Source: an uncultured bacterium
GTDB lineage: Bacteria > Vulcanimicrobiota > Xenobia > Xenobiales > Xenobiaceae
Assembly (NCBI GenBank): GCA_934644775.1
Contig: CAKUDB010000001.1
Coordinates: 62,001-126,000 of the forward strand
Reading direction: 5' to 3'
Length of the DNA stretch: 64,000 bases
Under the pieces are notes generated by a model, which did no database searches, had not been told where the DNA came from, and saw only the letters and a program-made list of their open reading frames with translations. Position numbers and translations under genes: made by a program. This document shows positions 33,302-41,865 of this stretch, in pieces. Positions within the stretch are counted from its first letter, which is position 1. Every line of letters starts with the position of its first letter.

Positions 33302-33673
33302 GTGGCCAGAATCGCCGGCGTCGATTTGCCAAGAGATAAGGGTATCGGAATTGCTCTTACATATATTTTTGGTATAGGACGCACCACAGCCAATCAAATT
33401 ATTGAAGAAGTGGGTATCGACCCGCTCATGCGCGTTCGTGACGTCTCCGAAGATGTAGTTACTCGTCTTCGTGAAATCATCGAACATAAACACAAGGTGG
33501 AGGGGGACCTTCGCCGCGAGATTACCCAGAACATTAAACGACTCATGGATATCGGTTGCTATCGTGGTGTCCGTCATCGTCGTAGTCTTCCTGTACGCGG
33601 TCAGCGTACTAAGACTAATGCTCGCACCCGTAAAGGGCCTAAGCGCACCGTTGGTCGCAGCAAGAAAGCGTAG
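33302..33673 (+). CDS. rpsM: 30S ribosomal protein S13
   Basis: The 123-residue head protein contacts P-site tRNA. The start is GTG with AGGAGGAATCGATTC upstream. The segments RIAGVDLPRDKGIGIALTY and RGVRHRRSLPVRGQRTKTNA are typical. Confidence 0.97.
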   Translation: MARIAGVDLPRDKGIGIALTYIFGIGRTTANQIIEEVGIDPLMRVRDVSEDVVTRLREIIEHKHKVEGDLRREITQNIKRLMDIGCYRGVRHRRSLPVRGQRTKTNARTRKGPKRTVGRSKKA

Positions 33674-33684
33674 GGTATTAGAAC

Positions 33685-34083
33685 ATGGCTAAAAAGCAGA
33701 GCCGCGTTCGTGGTCGCGGTAGAAAAGTTCTGAAGAACGTGCCCAGTGGTATCGCCCACATCCAGTCCACGTTCAACAACACCATCGTCACCATCACAGA
33801 TCCAGCTGGAAACGCCTTGTCTTGGTCTACAGCCGGTGCTCACGGTTTTAAGGGCTCTCGTAAGAGCACTCCCTTCGCCGCCAGCGTCGCTGCCGATAAA
33901 GCTGCTCAGATCGCTATCGAGCACGGTATGCGTTCCATTAAGGTTCATGTGAAGGGACCCGGTCAGGGTCGTGAAGCTGCCATTCGTGCTCTTCAGTCTG
34001 CCGGTTTAGAGATTACCCTTATGCGCGATGTTACTCCCATTCCGCATAACGGTTGCCGCCCCCCGAAACGTCGCAGAGTATAG
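33685..34083 (+). CDS. rpsK: 30S ribosomal protein S11
   Basis: The 132-residue platform protein carries HIQSTFNNTIVTITD and the C-terminal DVTPIPHNGCRPPKRRRV signature. Confidence 0.97.
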   Translation: MAKKQSRVRGRGRKVLKNVPSGIAHIQSTFNNTIVTITDPAGNALSWSTAGAHGFKGSRKSTPFAASVAADKAAQIAIEHGMRSIKVHVKGPGQGREAAIRALQSAGLEITLMRDVTPIPHNGCRPPKRRRV

Positions 34084-34157
34084 TAATTTTCATAGAAGAT
34101 TGTGCGATTATAAACGCAAGGGTTTTATAGTCGCTCCTATTTTTGGAGGAAATATTC

Positions 34158-34793
34158 GTGTCCAGGTATACCGGGCCGGTTTGTAAGTTGTGCCGGCGTG
34201 AACAGACTAAGCTGTTCTTAAAAGGGGAGAGATGCCTTACTCCTCATTGCGCGTTTGAACGTCGCCCTTTCCCTCCGGGACAGCACGGTTCTAACGTCCG
34301 TCGTCGCGCCACTGGCTTTAGCGTCCAGTTGCGTGAAAAGCAGAAGTTGCGCCGCATCTATGGCGTAACCGAGCGCGTATTTAGAAATTATTTCTCCAAG
34401 GCTTCCAAACAAGAAGGCATCACTGGTGACAACTTCTTGTGCATTTTGGAGCGCCGCCTTGACAGTGTCGTCTACCGCCTTGGATTCACCACTTCCCGCC
34501 CTGCTGCCCGCCAGTTAGTTGCCCACGGCAATATCTTGGTCAATGGCCGCAAGGTAGATATCCCTTCATTCTTAGTAAAACCCGGAATGGTTATCGAACT
34601 TCGTGAAAAGATTGCCAACAAGGAATTAAACCAGCAGTCTATCGCTTCTGCTCGAGTTCGTAAAGTGCCCGCTTGGTTAGAATTAGATGATGCCAAAGCT
34701 CTCGGTAAGGTAGTAGCCTTGCCCACCAGAGCCGATGTTCCCTTCGAAATTAAAGAGAACGTTATCGTCGAGTACTACAACCGTATGGGTTAG
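34158..34793 (+). CDS. rpsD: 30S ribosomal protein S4, zinc type
   Basis: The 211-residue primary 16S rRNA binder is, in E. coli, the alpha operon repressor. GTG 34158 follows GGAGGAAATATTC and gives the family N-terminus (SRYTGPVCKLCRRE); an in-frame TTG at 34143 lies on the ribosome site and is rejected. Four N-terminal cysteines (CKLC, then C and C before AFERRP) form the zinc motif. The S4 RNA-binding domain RLDSVVYRLGFTTSRPAARQ is intact. Confidence 0.96.
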   Translation: MSRYTGPVCKLCRREQTKLFLKGERCLTPHCAFERRPFPPGQHGSNVRRRATGFSVQLREKQKLRRIYGVTERVFRNYFSKASKQEGITGDNFLCILERRLDSVVYRLGFTTSRPAARQLVAHGNILVNGRKVDIPSFLVKPGMVIELREKIANKELNQQSIASARVRKVPAWLELDDAKALGKVVALPTRADVPFEIKENVIVEYYNRMG

Positions 34794-34805
34794 TAGCAAT
34801 CGCTT

Positions 34806-34847
34806 CGAGGGCGCGTTTTCTCAGGCGGCTTAGTCAGAGAAAAAGCG
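34806..34847 (+). other. Hairpin between rpsD and rpoA
   Basis: GGGCGCGTTTTCTC pairs with GAGAAAAAGCGCTC, an 11-12 bp stem with minor mismatches, without a good T-run. It is possibly a processing or attenuating stem ahead of rpoA. Confidence 0.4.
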
Positions 34848-34893
34848 CTCTTTGAGTACTATAGAATAGAGCAACTTGATTCGAGGTGTATTG

Positions 34894-35859
34894 ATGCTGG
34901 ACACAAACATGATGGACGCCGTAGATGAGCGCAATCCTAAAGCGGAAGTCCGCCAAATCGGCGAAAATCGCTTTATTGTGGAACCCTTAGAACGTGGTTA
35001 TGGTATCACTCTGGGTAACTCTCTTCGCCGCGTCTTGCTTTCTTCGCTGATGGGTGCTGCTGTCACTCATATTCACATCGAAGGGGTGCTTCACGAGTTC
35101 TCTACTATTCCCGGTGTAAAAGAAGATACTACTGAGATTATCCTCAACCTTAAAAAGCTTCGCTTGCGCATTATTGGCGGCGAAGAGAAGGTTCTTCGTA
35201 TCGAGGCTTCTGGTGTAGGTGAAGTTACGGCTGCCGACATCATTGCCGATCCGGAAGTAGAAATTCTCAATCCTGAGCTCAAGATAGCTACGTTGACCGA
35301 CGAAAAATCACGTTTGGTTATGGATATGTCTGCGTCTTTAGGCACCGGTTATGTTCCCGCCGAGAAGCAATTCCGTCAGGAGCAACAGAGTATAGGTACT
35401 ATTCCTATTGACTCTATCTTCAGCCCTGTCGTTAGAGTTAATTACGAAGTTCAGGATACTCGTGTTGGGCAGAGAACCGACTATGATCGGTTAGTCTTGG
35501 AGGTCGAGACTGACGGTAGTATTAAGCCTTGTGAAGCTGTGGCCAATGCTGCTGTTATGTTGCAAGAGAGGCTTGATCTCTTCACGCGCTTGCAAGCTCA
35601 GACCGAAGGTGTCATAGAACAGGAGCAGTCTCCTGCCGGAAAAGATGGCACTTGCATCGAAGACCTTGAGCTGTCCGTTCGTTCTCTCAATTGCCTTAAG
35701 AGAGCCGGTATTATTTATCTGAGCGATTTGCTCAATTTCAGTGAGACTCAGCTTATGAAATTGAAGAATTTCGGCCAGAAGTCTCTGGATGAAATTGAGG
35801 GCAAGCTTAGCGAGCGTGGCTTATCGCTGCGTCCGAGCACTCCCGAAGGGCTCAATTAA
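34894..35859 (+). CDS. rpoA: RNA polymerase subunit alpha
   Basis: The 321-residue product has an N-terminal assembly domain (ERGYGITLGNSLRRVLLSSL) and a C-terminal DNA/activator-binding domain (LELSVRSLNCLKRAGIIYL, LMKLKNFGQKSLDEIEGKL). ATG 34894 has GAGGT 8 bases upstream; an in-frame codon at 34876 would add 6 residues without a ribosome site. Confidence 0.97.
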   Translation: MLDTNMMDAVDERNPKAEVRQIGENRFIVEPLERGYGITLGNSLRRVLLSSLMGAAVTHIHIEGVLHEFSTIPGVKEDTTEIILNLKKLRLRIIGGEEKVLRIEASGVGEVTAADIIADPEVEILNPELKIATLTDEKSRLVMDMSASLGTGYVPAEKQFRQEQQSIGTIPIDSIFSPVVRVNYEVQDTRVGQRTDYDRLVLEVETDGSIKPCEAVANAAVMLQERLDLFTRLQAQTEGVIEQEQSPAGKDGTCIEDLELSVRSLNCLKRAGIIYLSDLLNFSETQLMKLKNFGQKSLDEIEGKLSERGLSLRPSTPEGLN

Positions 35860-35943
35860 GAGTTCGCGATTCTCTGGCTTGAATTGGCTTCAGTGAATCT
35901 GATTATTAAGAATTTTTTGTTTGATATTTAGGAGTATATTCCA

Positions 35944-36336
35944 ATGAGGCATAAAGTTCGCAGTCGGACTTTAGGACGTCAGACTGGTCACCGTTTTGCT
36001 ATGCTTAGAAATTTGGCCACTTCTTTATTGAGACACGAGCAAATCACCACTACGGTCACTCGTGCCAAAGAAGTCGCCCGCTTTACTGACGAGCTCATTT
36101 CTTGGGCCCGCAAAGCCAAAAACGCCAATGACGCCAGCGAAGCTTTGGCTTACAAGCGCCGCGTTTTCCGTCAGATCAGCGACCGCGCTGTGGCTCAGGA
36201 TCTTTTTGAGAATCTGGCTGTCCGTTTCTCCGACAGACACGGCGAGAACAAGTGTGGCGGTTACACTCGCGTAATCCACAACGGTTTCCGTAAAGGTGAC
36301 GGCGCTCCTATGGCCGTTATCGAGTTGGTTCGCTAG
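35944..36336 (+). CDS. rplQ: 50S ribosomal protein L17
   Basis: The 130-residue product begins MRHKVRSRTLGRQTGHR and contains TTVTRAKEVARFTDELI. Last gene of the alpha operon, with a terminator directly after. Confidence 0.97.
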   Translation: MRHKVRSRTLGRQTGHRFAMLRNLATSLLRHEQITTTVTRAKEVARFTDELISWARKAKNANDASEALAYKRRVFRQISDRAVAQDLFENLAVRFSDRHGENKCGGYTRVIHNGFRKGDGAPMAVIELVR

Positions 36337-36353
36337 TTTTCAGCCTACCTGAA

Positions 36354-36390
36354 AGCCCCTTCTCTCTTACAGAGTGGGGGCATTTTTTTT
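36354..36390 (+). terminator. Terminator of the alpha operon
   Basis: GCCCCTTCTC pairs with GAGTGGGGGC across a short loop and is followed by eight T residues. Confidence 0.8.
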
Positions 36391-36421
36391 ATCTTTTAGA
36401 GGCGGGGAGATAAATGCCATT

Positions 36422-37306
36422 ATGATAGAACTAAGCCAAGTCTATTTTTCCTATCCCAAGATAAAAAATATTGGCCCTTGTGAAGTAGACTCGACTTCGC
36501 CCCAATCAGATGGAGAAATAATTAAAGGGATCACTTTAACGATTAAGCCTGGCGAATTTGTCAGCCTTTTAGGAGCTAACGGCTCGGGTAAAACTACTTT
36601 AGGCAAGCTTATCAATGGTTTGGTGGTGCCTTCTTCGGGGAAGGTGACGGTCGAGGGCTTTTCCACTACCAGCGAAGAGGACGTATATGAAGTGCGCCGT
36701 TTAGTGGGGATGGTTTTTCAAGATCCCACGCGCCAGATTGTCGCTTCCACTATAGAAGACGAGTTGGCTTTTGGACCGGAAAATTTGGGCGTACCCGCTT
36801 CAGAAATAAAAAAACGTATCGATTGGGCTTTAAATATCCTGAATTTAGAAAAGGTGCGTAGCGCCGAGCCCCACTATCTTTCCGGTGGGCAGACGCAAAG
36901 GGTGGCTATTGCTAGTGTCTTGGTTATGTATCCGCGTTATATCATTATGGACGAGCCCACGGCTATGCTCGATCCGGCCGGAAGACGTAGCGTCTTTGAA
37001 GCTATCGATATTTTGCGCCATTCTTTGGGGATGGGGGTTATTTTTATCACCCATCATATGGAAGAGGTTCTTTATACTCAGCGGGTTATAGCTATCCAAG
37101 AGGGCACCTTATTTTTTGATGGTACTCCTGAAGAACTTTTTAAGGCTAGAAATATTGTCGAAGCGCTATCTTTGGAGATGCCTCCGCTAGTCCAATTGAT
37201 CAACTCATTAAATGATTTAGGATATAATTTGCCTATGAGTTTTTCTTGGCAAGAGACTGCGGAGAATATCGCCCTCAGACTGAAAAAAGAAGAGTTAGTC
37301 GAATAA
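36422..37306 (+). CDS. ecfA1: ECF transporter ATP-binding protein, first copy
   Basis: This 294-residue ABC ATPase energises vitamin or metal-type ECF transporters with EcfT and exchangeable S-components. Walker A is GANGSGKTT, the Q-loop is VFQDPTRQI, the signature is LSGGQTQRVAIA, Walker B is YIIMDEPTAMLDP, and the H-loop is ITHHM. ATG 36422 fits the family start (MIELSQVYFSYP), with GGGGAG about 11 bases upstream; an in-frame codon at 36374 overlaps the terminator. An insertion of about 15 residues lies between the first strand and Walker A. Confidence 0.9.
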   Translation: MIELSQVYFSYPKIKNIGPCEVDSTSPQSDGEIIKGITLTIKPGEFVSLLGANGSGKTTLGKLINGLVVPSSGKVTVEGFSTTSEEDVYEVRRLVGMVFQDPTRQIVASTIEDELAFGPENLGVPASEIKKRIDWALNILNLEKVRSAEPHYLSGGQTQRVAIASVLVMYPRYIIMDEPTAMLDPAGRRSVFEAIDILRHSLGMGVIFITHHMEEVLYTQRVIAIQEGTLFFDGTPEELFKARNIVEALSLEMPPLVQLINSLNDLGYNLPMSFSWQETAENIALRLKKEELVE

Positions 37307-37353
37307 GATGTTTTCTTGGCGGAGGTTTTTTTTGCTAGGAGTATAAATCGCCG

Positions 37354-37379
37354 CGCAGAAAAACAGAGCTGCGTTTTTT
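37354..37379 (+). terminator. Weak terminator between ecfA1 and the glycosyltransferase gene
   Basis: CGCAG pairs with CTGCG across a 10-base loop, followed by six T residues. Confidence 0.4.
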
Positions 37380-37454
37380 ATAGATTATTTGGATTTAGAT
37401 AATTAGGTAATTTATTTTTGCGTCTTGTCTTTTTGGGGTAAAGGTTAAAATTTT

Positions 37455-38651
37455 ATGCGCGTTGCGTTAGATGTAAGACCACTGCAAGTGGGAACAAAAT
37501 ATAGAGGTACCGGAACTTATATAAGAGAGCTGCTAGAGCAGTACTTAAAGCGTCGCCGTGAGATAGTGCTTATGGCTTGGCCAGAAGAGCCCATAAGTCT
37601 CGATCAAGGTATCCTCAATTCTTGTGAAATAGTTAGAGTACCCAAAGGCAGCAATTTGCCTATTTTTAAGTATTTCGGCTACAAACGCGATGGAATAGAT
37701 AACCAGGCCCTCTATGGAGAGATTGCCAAGAGAGTCGATTTACTCCATTTTACCGATCCTCAAGATTTGCGCTTCGGTTTCCCATGGGCCGACTTAGGGG
37801 TGCCTAGAGTCTTGACCGTCCACAACTTAATGTCGCTTACTCACAGCGATCTCTTTTTCAATTGCAACTTTATTAAGATGAATTTACTAAAATTTATCTA
37901 TCGCGACTATATACAAAATTATACCCATTGTGACGCTATTCTAACCGATTCCCAATTTACAGAGCGCTCTTTACATTATTGTATCAAAGGCAAATTGCCT
38001 ATCACCAAGACGATCTTGTTAGGTATTTCCGATCGTTATGTGCTTCCTTATGTAAGTCAGGTAGACGAATATCGATTACAAAGGAAATTGCCTCCTCGCT
38101 TTATTTTGCATGTCGGTGCCCTTATGGGCAATAAAAATGTGGAAGCTTTATTGCAAGCTACTGCTCCGCGCTGCAATTGGCCTTTCGTTTTCGCCGGCCC
38201 CTATTCTGAAGAAGAGCGCGATTATCTTTCGGCCAAATATCCTCAACAGCAAATTTATTGGCTAGGCTATGTAGACAGGGAAGAATTACCTATGCTTTAT
38301 GCGGCGGCCAGCTTAATGGCTTTCCCGTCTTTGGTCGAGGGGTTCGGACTGCCCATTTTGGAGGCTATGGCTGTGGGAACTCCCGTTATTTGTTCTAATA
38401 CGGCCAGTTTGCCCGAAGTATCTGGTAATGCCGCCATTACTTTTGATCCCCATAAGCTCGAAGAGATCAGTAAATCGATCCAAATGGTTATGAATGACGA
38501 AAATTTACGTATGCAAATGCGCACTCGCGGATTAGAGCGAGCCCAGCATCTTTCTTGGCGGCGCACGGCCGATACTACCTGGATGGTTTATGAAGGTATC
38601 GTTGAGGAGTATCAGCGTCAGCGCAAAAAGCGGGCTCTGGCTGGAATTTAG
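37455..38651 (+). CDS. Family 4 glycosyltransferase
   Basis: The 398-residue GT-B enzyme begins MRVALDVRPLQVGTKYRGTGTY, with an N-terminal acceptor domain (to about 185). The C-terminal nucleotide-sugar domain carries FILHVGALMGNKNVEALL and the E-x7-E retaining motif in EGFGLPILEAMAVGTPVICSN. It would transfer a sugar in envelope glycan or lipid glycosylation; donor and acceptor cannot be read. It is placed between ecfA1 and ecfA2, an unusual position, and lies 11 bases before ecfA2, so at least those two are co-transcribed. Confidence 0.9.
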   Translation: MRVALDVRPLQVGTKYRGTGTYIRELLEQYLKRRREIVLMAWPEEPISLDQGILNSCEIVRVPKGSNLPIFKYFGYKRDGIDNQALYGEIAKRVDLLHFTDPQDLRFGFPWADLGVPRVLTVHNLMSLTHSDLFFNCNFIKMNLLKFIYRDYIQNYTHCDAILTDSQFTERSLHYCIKGKLPITKTILLGISDRYVLPYVSQVDEYRLQRKLPPRFILHVGALMGNKNVEALLQATAPRCNWPFVFAGPYSEEERDYLSAKYPQQQIYWLGYVDREELPMLYAAASLMAFPSLVEGFGLPILEAMAVGTPVICSNTASLPEVSGNAAITFDPHKLEEISKSIQMVMNDENLRMQMRTRGLERAQHLSWRRTADTTWMVYEGIVEEYQRQRKKRALAGI

Positions 38652-38662
38652 AAATAAAAATT

Positions 38663-39520
38663 ATGGAATCCCCGATCATAAAGCTTGAAGACGTCTCCTT
38701 TACTTATATGGCCGGCACCCCTTTTGCTAAAAAAGCTTTGAGCGGTGTCTCTTTATCTATAAATAGGGGTGAATCGATTGGCATTATCGGGGCTACTGGA
38801 AGTGGAAAATCGACTTTAATCCAACATTTTAACGGTCTTCTGACTTGCGACTCCGGTAAAGTGACGGTCAATAGTACCCTTCTTAATGGCAAAACTAGCG
38901 GAGAGGAGCTGGCCTCGGTTCGTTTCACTGTGGGTATGCTATTCCAGTTCCCAGAGCAACAATTGTTTGAAGAAAATGTCTTTGCCGACGTAGCTTTTGG
39001 CCCCAGAAATATGGGCTTATCTGAAAGTGAAATTGAAGAGCGAGTTGAGGAAGCTATCCATTTAGTAGGCTTAGGCCATATTGATTGTCGTCACGTTTCT
39101 CCTTTTACCCTTTCCGGTGGAGAGAAGCGTCGCGCTGCTTTGGCCGGAGTTTTGGCTATGCGCCCTAGCTGTTTAGTTTTAGACGAGCCTACGGCTGGCC
39201 TAGATCCTAAAGGGGCTGGGGAAATTTTAACCCTTCTCAATAAGCTAAAGTCGACCGGCACTACTTTAATAATCGTTTCCCACCGCTTTTATGAGCTGGC
39301 AAAAGTATGTGATCGTTTAATTGCTATGGGGTTAGGCCAAGTCTTGGCCGACGGCCCTTTGGCTCAAGTCCTTTATTCTGAAGCAGCTTTAAGTAAAGCT
39401 AAGTTGGAAAGTCCCGATATTTGTAAGATCTGCACTTATTTGCAAAATGGTTTAACTACTAAAGAATATCCTGTCTCTGTTGCCCAAGCTGTAAAGCTTA
39501 TTAGAAAGCTGTCTCACTAA
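38663..39520 (+). CDS. ecfA2: ECF transporter ATP-binding protein, second copy
   Basis: The 285-residue ABC ATPase pairs with the first copy. Walker A is GATGSGKST, the Q-loop FQFPEQQLFEENVFADVAFG is typical of EcfA2/CbiO, the signature is LSGGEKRRAALAG, Walker B is LVLDEPTAGLDP, and the H-loop is VSHRF. The matching membrane subunit EcfT is 5.2 kb downstream, beyond the glycine-rich cluster. Confidence 0.92.
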   Translation: MESPIIKLEDVSFTYMAGTPFAKKALSGVSLSINRGESIGIIGATGSGKSTLIQHFNGLLTCDSGKVTVNSTLLNGKTSGEELASVRFTVGMLFQFPEQQLFEENVFADVAFGPRNMGLSESEIEERVEEAIHLVGLGHIDCRHVSPFTLSGGEKRRAALAGVLAMRPSCLVLDEPTAGLDPKGAGEILTLLNKLKSTGTTLIIVSHRFYELAKVCDRLIAMGLGQVLADGPLAQVLYSEAALSKAKLESPDICKICTYLQNGLTTKEYPVSVAQAVKLIRKLSH

Positions 39521-39578
39521 TTTTGTTTAGTAAATCTCTTAACAGGGCTTTATACACCCTTTAATTTTAGGGGTTAAC

Positions 39579-39950
39579 TTGGCTAATTGGTGGTTGGATA
39601 ATAGAAGCGTAAAACAAATTAGATATTACGGTAGTGGCCTGACTGGTATTACTTCCAACGGACTTTACAACTATGGCAGCAATTCCGGCAGCCTTTCCAA
39701 CCTTCTCTCTTATGGAAATACTGATACTAGCAATTATCTTAGCAATTTAACTGGCAGTAGCAGTTCCTCGCAAGCCGAAATTTTGCAATTATCTACCCAA
39801 ATGATGAGTCAGTACTTAAATAGCTACGGCTCCAGCTTAAGTGGCGTCACCTCCTTATATGGCGGAACTGACGGTTTAATGCAAATGTATACTACTCAGA
39901 GTGCTCAGTATCTCCAAAATATGAATTCTGTGTTGGGCACTAGTAAGTAG
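39579..39950 (+). CDS. Glycine-rich cluster protein 1 (C-terminal domain only)
   Basis: The 123-residue product is rich in Ser, Tyr, Gly, Asn and Gln, and no family is recognised. Its body (NGLYNY at 27, then MMSQYLNSYGSSLSGVTSLY, GGTDGLMQMYTTQSAQYLQ) aligns with the C-terminal domain of the protein at 40865 (NGLYNY, MMSNYLGAYGGGMTGIVGMY, GGIDGMMQTFNTQSNQCLQ), but it has no glycine-zipper domain. The start is TTG with AGGGG upstream. It has no signal peptide. It is either a free-standing module or a shortened paralogue, followed by its own terminator. Function unknown. Confidence 0.7.
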   Translation: MANWWLDNRSVKQIRYYGSGLTGITSNGLYNYGSNSGSLSNLLSYGNTDTSNYLSNLTGSSSSSQAEILQLSTQMMSQYLNSYGSSLSGVTSLYGGTDGLMQMYTTQSAQYLQNMNSVLGTSK

Positions 39951-39975
39951 CCACTAACGGAAGAAACATTTTTCG

Positions 39976-40013
39976 CCCCCGGTCCTTTTTATTAAGGTCG
40001 GGGCTTTTTTTTC
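39976..40013 (+). terminator. Terminator after cluster gene 1
   Basis: GCCCCCGGTCCTT pairs with AAGGTCGGGGC across a short loop and is followed by eight T residues. Confidence 0.85.
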
Positions 40014-40031
40014 ATTTTTTTTGAAAAGTAC

Positions 40032-40060
40032 TTAACTTTTACTTAACTATGCGTTATATA
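40032..40060 (+). promoter_or_regulatory. Candidate promoter of cluster gene 2
   Basis: TTAACT (40032-40037) and TATATA (40055-40060) are 17 bases apart, just upstream of the inverted repeat at 40083. Confidence 0.45.
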
Positions 40061-40082
40061 AAGAGTGCTTAATTATATAGTG

Positions 40083-40109
40083 TTTTCGGTTTCATTGGTG
40101 AACTGAAAA
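40083..40109 (+). promoter_or_regulatory. Cluster inverted repeat, copy at gene 2
   Basis: TTTTCGGTT (40083-40091) pairs with AACTGAAAA (40101-40109) over 9 bases with one G-T pair and a 9-base loop, immediately before GGAGG. It matches the repeats before genes 3 and 4. Confidence 0.6.
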
Positions 40110-40124
40110 AAATGGAGGAATATA

Positions 40125-40622
40125 ATGAGTTTATCTACCGCTGTAAGTATGAGTAATAGTCTTTGCTGTCCGTATGGCGCTGCTCCCATAGAAGAGCCTA
40201 AAACCAGTACTACTGCTGGTAAAATTTTAGGCGGAATTGCTGGCGCTGTCGGTGGTTTCTGCGTGGGCGGCCCTATTGGTGCTGTAATCGGTGCTGGAAC
40301 GGGCGCTGTTGCTGGTGCTGGCGTACAAAAAACTTTCTCTACCCAGTTGGGCGGCACCATTGGTGGTAGCGCCATTGGTGGTGTGGCTGGAGCTGCTATC
40401 GGCACTATCTTTGGGCCGCTTGGAACTGTCGCTGGAGCTAAAATTGGTAGTGCCATTGGCGGTTTGCTGGGTCGGGCTATTGGAGGCAACTCCGAGCAAA
40501 AGAGAAATCAGCAGCTCATTCAACAAATGATGAACCAGTATCAGCAATCTGGTGCCAATATGGCCAACTACTACCAGAGCACTTACGCTGCTCAGTATAT
40601 GAATGGTGGTTTGGGCTTCTAG
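40125..40622 (+). CDS. Glycine-rich cluster protein 2 (glycine-zipper domain)
   Basis: In this 165-residue product, residues 31-140 form a glycine-zipper region of two or more membrane-hairpin-like segments (AGKILGGIAGAVGGFCVGGP and further GxxxG runs). It includes the block GFCVGGPIGAVIGAG shared with genes 3 and 4; C46 is the conserved cysteine. The C-terminus is Gln/Asn/Tyr-rich (QQLIQQMMNQYQQ). There is no classical signal peptide. GGAGGA lies before the ATG. Glycine zippers of this kind occur in oligomeric membrane and pore-forming proteins; the actual function is unknown. Confidence 0.75.
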   Translation: MSLSTAVSMSNSLCCPYGAAPIEEPKTSTTAGKILGGIAGAVGGFCVGGPIGAVIGAGTGAVAGAGVQKTFSTQLGGTIGGSAIGGVAGAAIGTIFGPLGTVAGAKIGSAIGGLLGRAIGGNSEQKRNQQLIQQMMNQYQQSGANMANYYQSTYAAQYMNGGLGF

Positions 40623-40649
40623 TTTTTAAGTTTATATAGCTTCTTAGCG

Positions 40650-40691
40650 AAAAATGTGCTCTGTCTTTATAGGTAGGGTACATTTTTTTTT
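40650..40691 (+). terminator. Terminator after cluster gene 2
   Basis: AAAAATGT (40650-40657) pairs with ACATTTTT (40680-40687), running into a nine-T tract. The rest of the gap up to 40818 is AT-rich without a gene. Confidence 0.65.
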
Positions 40692-40818
40692 AGGAATAGT
40701 GAGCTTTTGGGGGTTATAAAATGCAATGAGCATAAGAATAACAATATGAAATCTTATTTAAATCTTTACTTTTATAAAAAAAGTGGGATAAGAAGCTTGG
40801 GTAAAAATAAGATAAAAG

Positions 40819-40850
40819 TTTCGGTTGTAGTTGCTAAAATAAAACCGAAA
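40819..40850 (+). promoter_or_regulatory. Cluster inverted repeat and extended -10 box, copy at gene 3
   Basis: TTTCGGTT (40819-40826) pairs perfectly with AACCGAAA (40843-40850). An extended -10 element, TGCTAAAAT (40832-40840), lies between the arms. GGAGG follows 4 bases later. A repressor bound here would cover the promoter. Confidence 0.6.
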
Positions 40851-40864
40851 ATTGGAGGTATGTC

Positions 40865-41665
40865 ATGGGAGCTTTAACTGTTGCTAATTCTATGTATCAG
40901 TTGCAATCTAATCACATTCAGCAAGCTCAAGAGCAGCAAGAGAAAAAATCTTTGCTCGGTAAAATCGCCGGTGGACTTCTTGGTGGAGTCGCTGGTTTCT
41001 GTGTAGGTGGCCCTATTGGTGCCGTAATCGGTGCTGGTGCCGGTGTTACAGCTGCTAAAGGAGCCGAGGCGGTCTTCTCCAGTGAAAAGGGCGGCCATGT
41101 TGGCGGCGCTGTCGTAGGTGGTTTGGTCGGTAGTGCTTTCGGCCCTATCGGTACTTTGGCCGGTGGTGCTATCGGCACTTTAATCGGTGGCAAGATCGGC
41201 GAGAAGAATGAGCAGCAAAACGCTTTCGCTCAGTATGGTTTTATGCCCTCTATAATGTATCCGTCTATGATGGGTGGCCTCGGAGGTATGACTAGTTCCG
41301 GCTTAGGTATCGGCGGTTTCGGTATGGGCAACAGCGCTTTGACCAATATCGGTACCAACGGTCTCTACAACTACAGCAACAACGGCTATAATTTTTCCAC
41401 TTCTTTGGGTAGACCGTCTAATGGTTTGGGTAGTTTTGGTGCTTTAAATTATCTCGGAAATATGGGTGGCGTTGCAGGTATGAATCAGAGCTTGCAAATG
41501 GCTCAAAAGATGATGAGTAACTACCTTGGTGCTTATGGTGGCGGAATGACTGGTATAGTTGGCATGTATGGTGGTATTGATGGTATGATGCAAACCTTCA
41601 ATACTCAGAGCAATCAATGCCTCCAGGGTATGCTTCCTCTTATGAGTGGCATCGCTGCCAAGTAG
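40865..41665 (+). CDS. Glycine-rich cluster protein 3 (zipper plus C-terminal domain)
   Basis: The 266-residue product begins with a Gln-rich segment (to about 27) and the motif EKKSLLGKIAGGLLGG. A glycine-zipper domain (about 29-118, with GFCVGGPIGAVIGAGAG and C46) follows. A Gly/Asn/Tyr linker precedes a C-terminal domain (about 163-258) homologous to protein 1. It thus combines the modules of genes 1 and 2. There is no signal peptide. The DNA of the zipper block is very like that of genes 2 and 4, pointing to recent duplication or conversion. Function unknown. Confidence 0.75.
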   Translation: MGALTVANSMYQLQSNHIQQAQEQQEKKSLLGKIAGGLLGGVAGFCVGGPIGAVIGAGAGVTAAKGAEAVFSSEKGGHVGGAVVGGLVGSAFGPIGTLAGGAIGTLIGGKIGEKNEQQNAFAQYGFMPSIMYPSMMGGLGGMTSSGLGIGGFGMGNSALTNIGTNGLYNYSNNGYNFSTSLGRPSNGLGSFGALNYLGNMGGVAGMNQSLQMAQKMMSNYLGAYGGGMTGIVGMYGGIDGMMQTFNTQSNQCLQGMLPLMSGIAAK

Positions 41666-41704
41666 CCTTCGATTAGCTTATATTATATAAATCACCTCTT
41701 CTAA

Positions 41705-41745
41705 ATATGGCCCCCTGTCGGTGTAGTTTCGACAGGGGGCCATAT
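41705..41745. repeat. Perfect 16-bp inverted repeat after cluster gene 3
   Basis: ATATGGCCCCCTGTCG (41705-41720) is the exact reverse complement of 41730-41745, with a 9-base loop. Only CTTTGG follows, so it is a strong 3' hairpin that may terminate or protect the transcript. Confidence 0.75.
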
Positions 41746-41865
41746 CTTTGGTAGTAGATAAATATGAAATTATTTTTAGGTAAAAATACCTGTTTTAGGC
41801 GCTAAAATGGACTTTACTTTTGCCTGAAGTGTGTGATAAATGGCTTAGATAAAAAATAAATAAAA

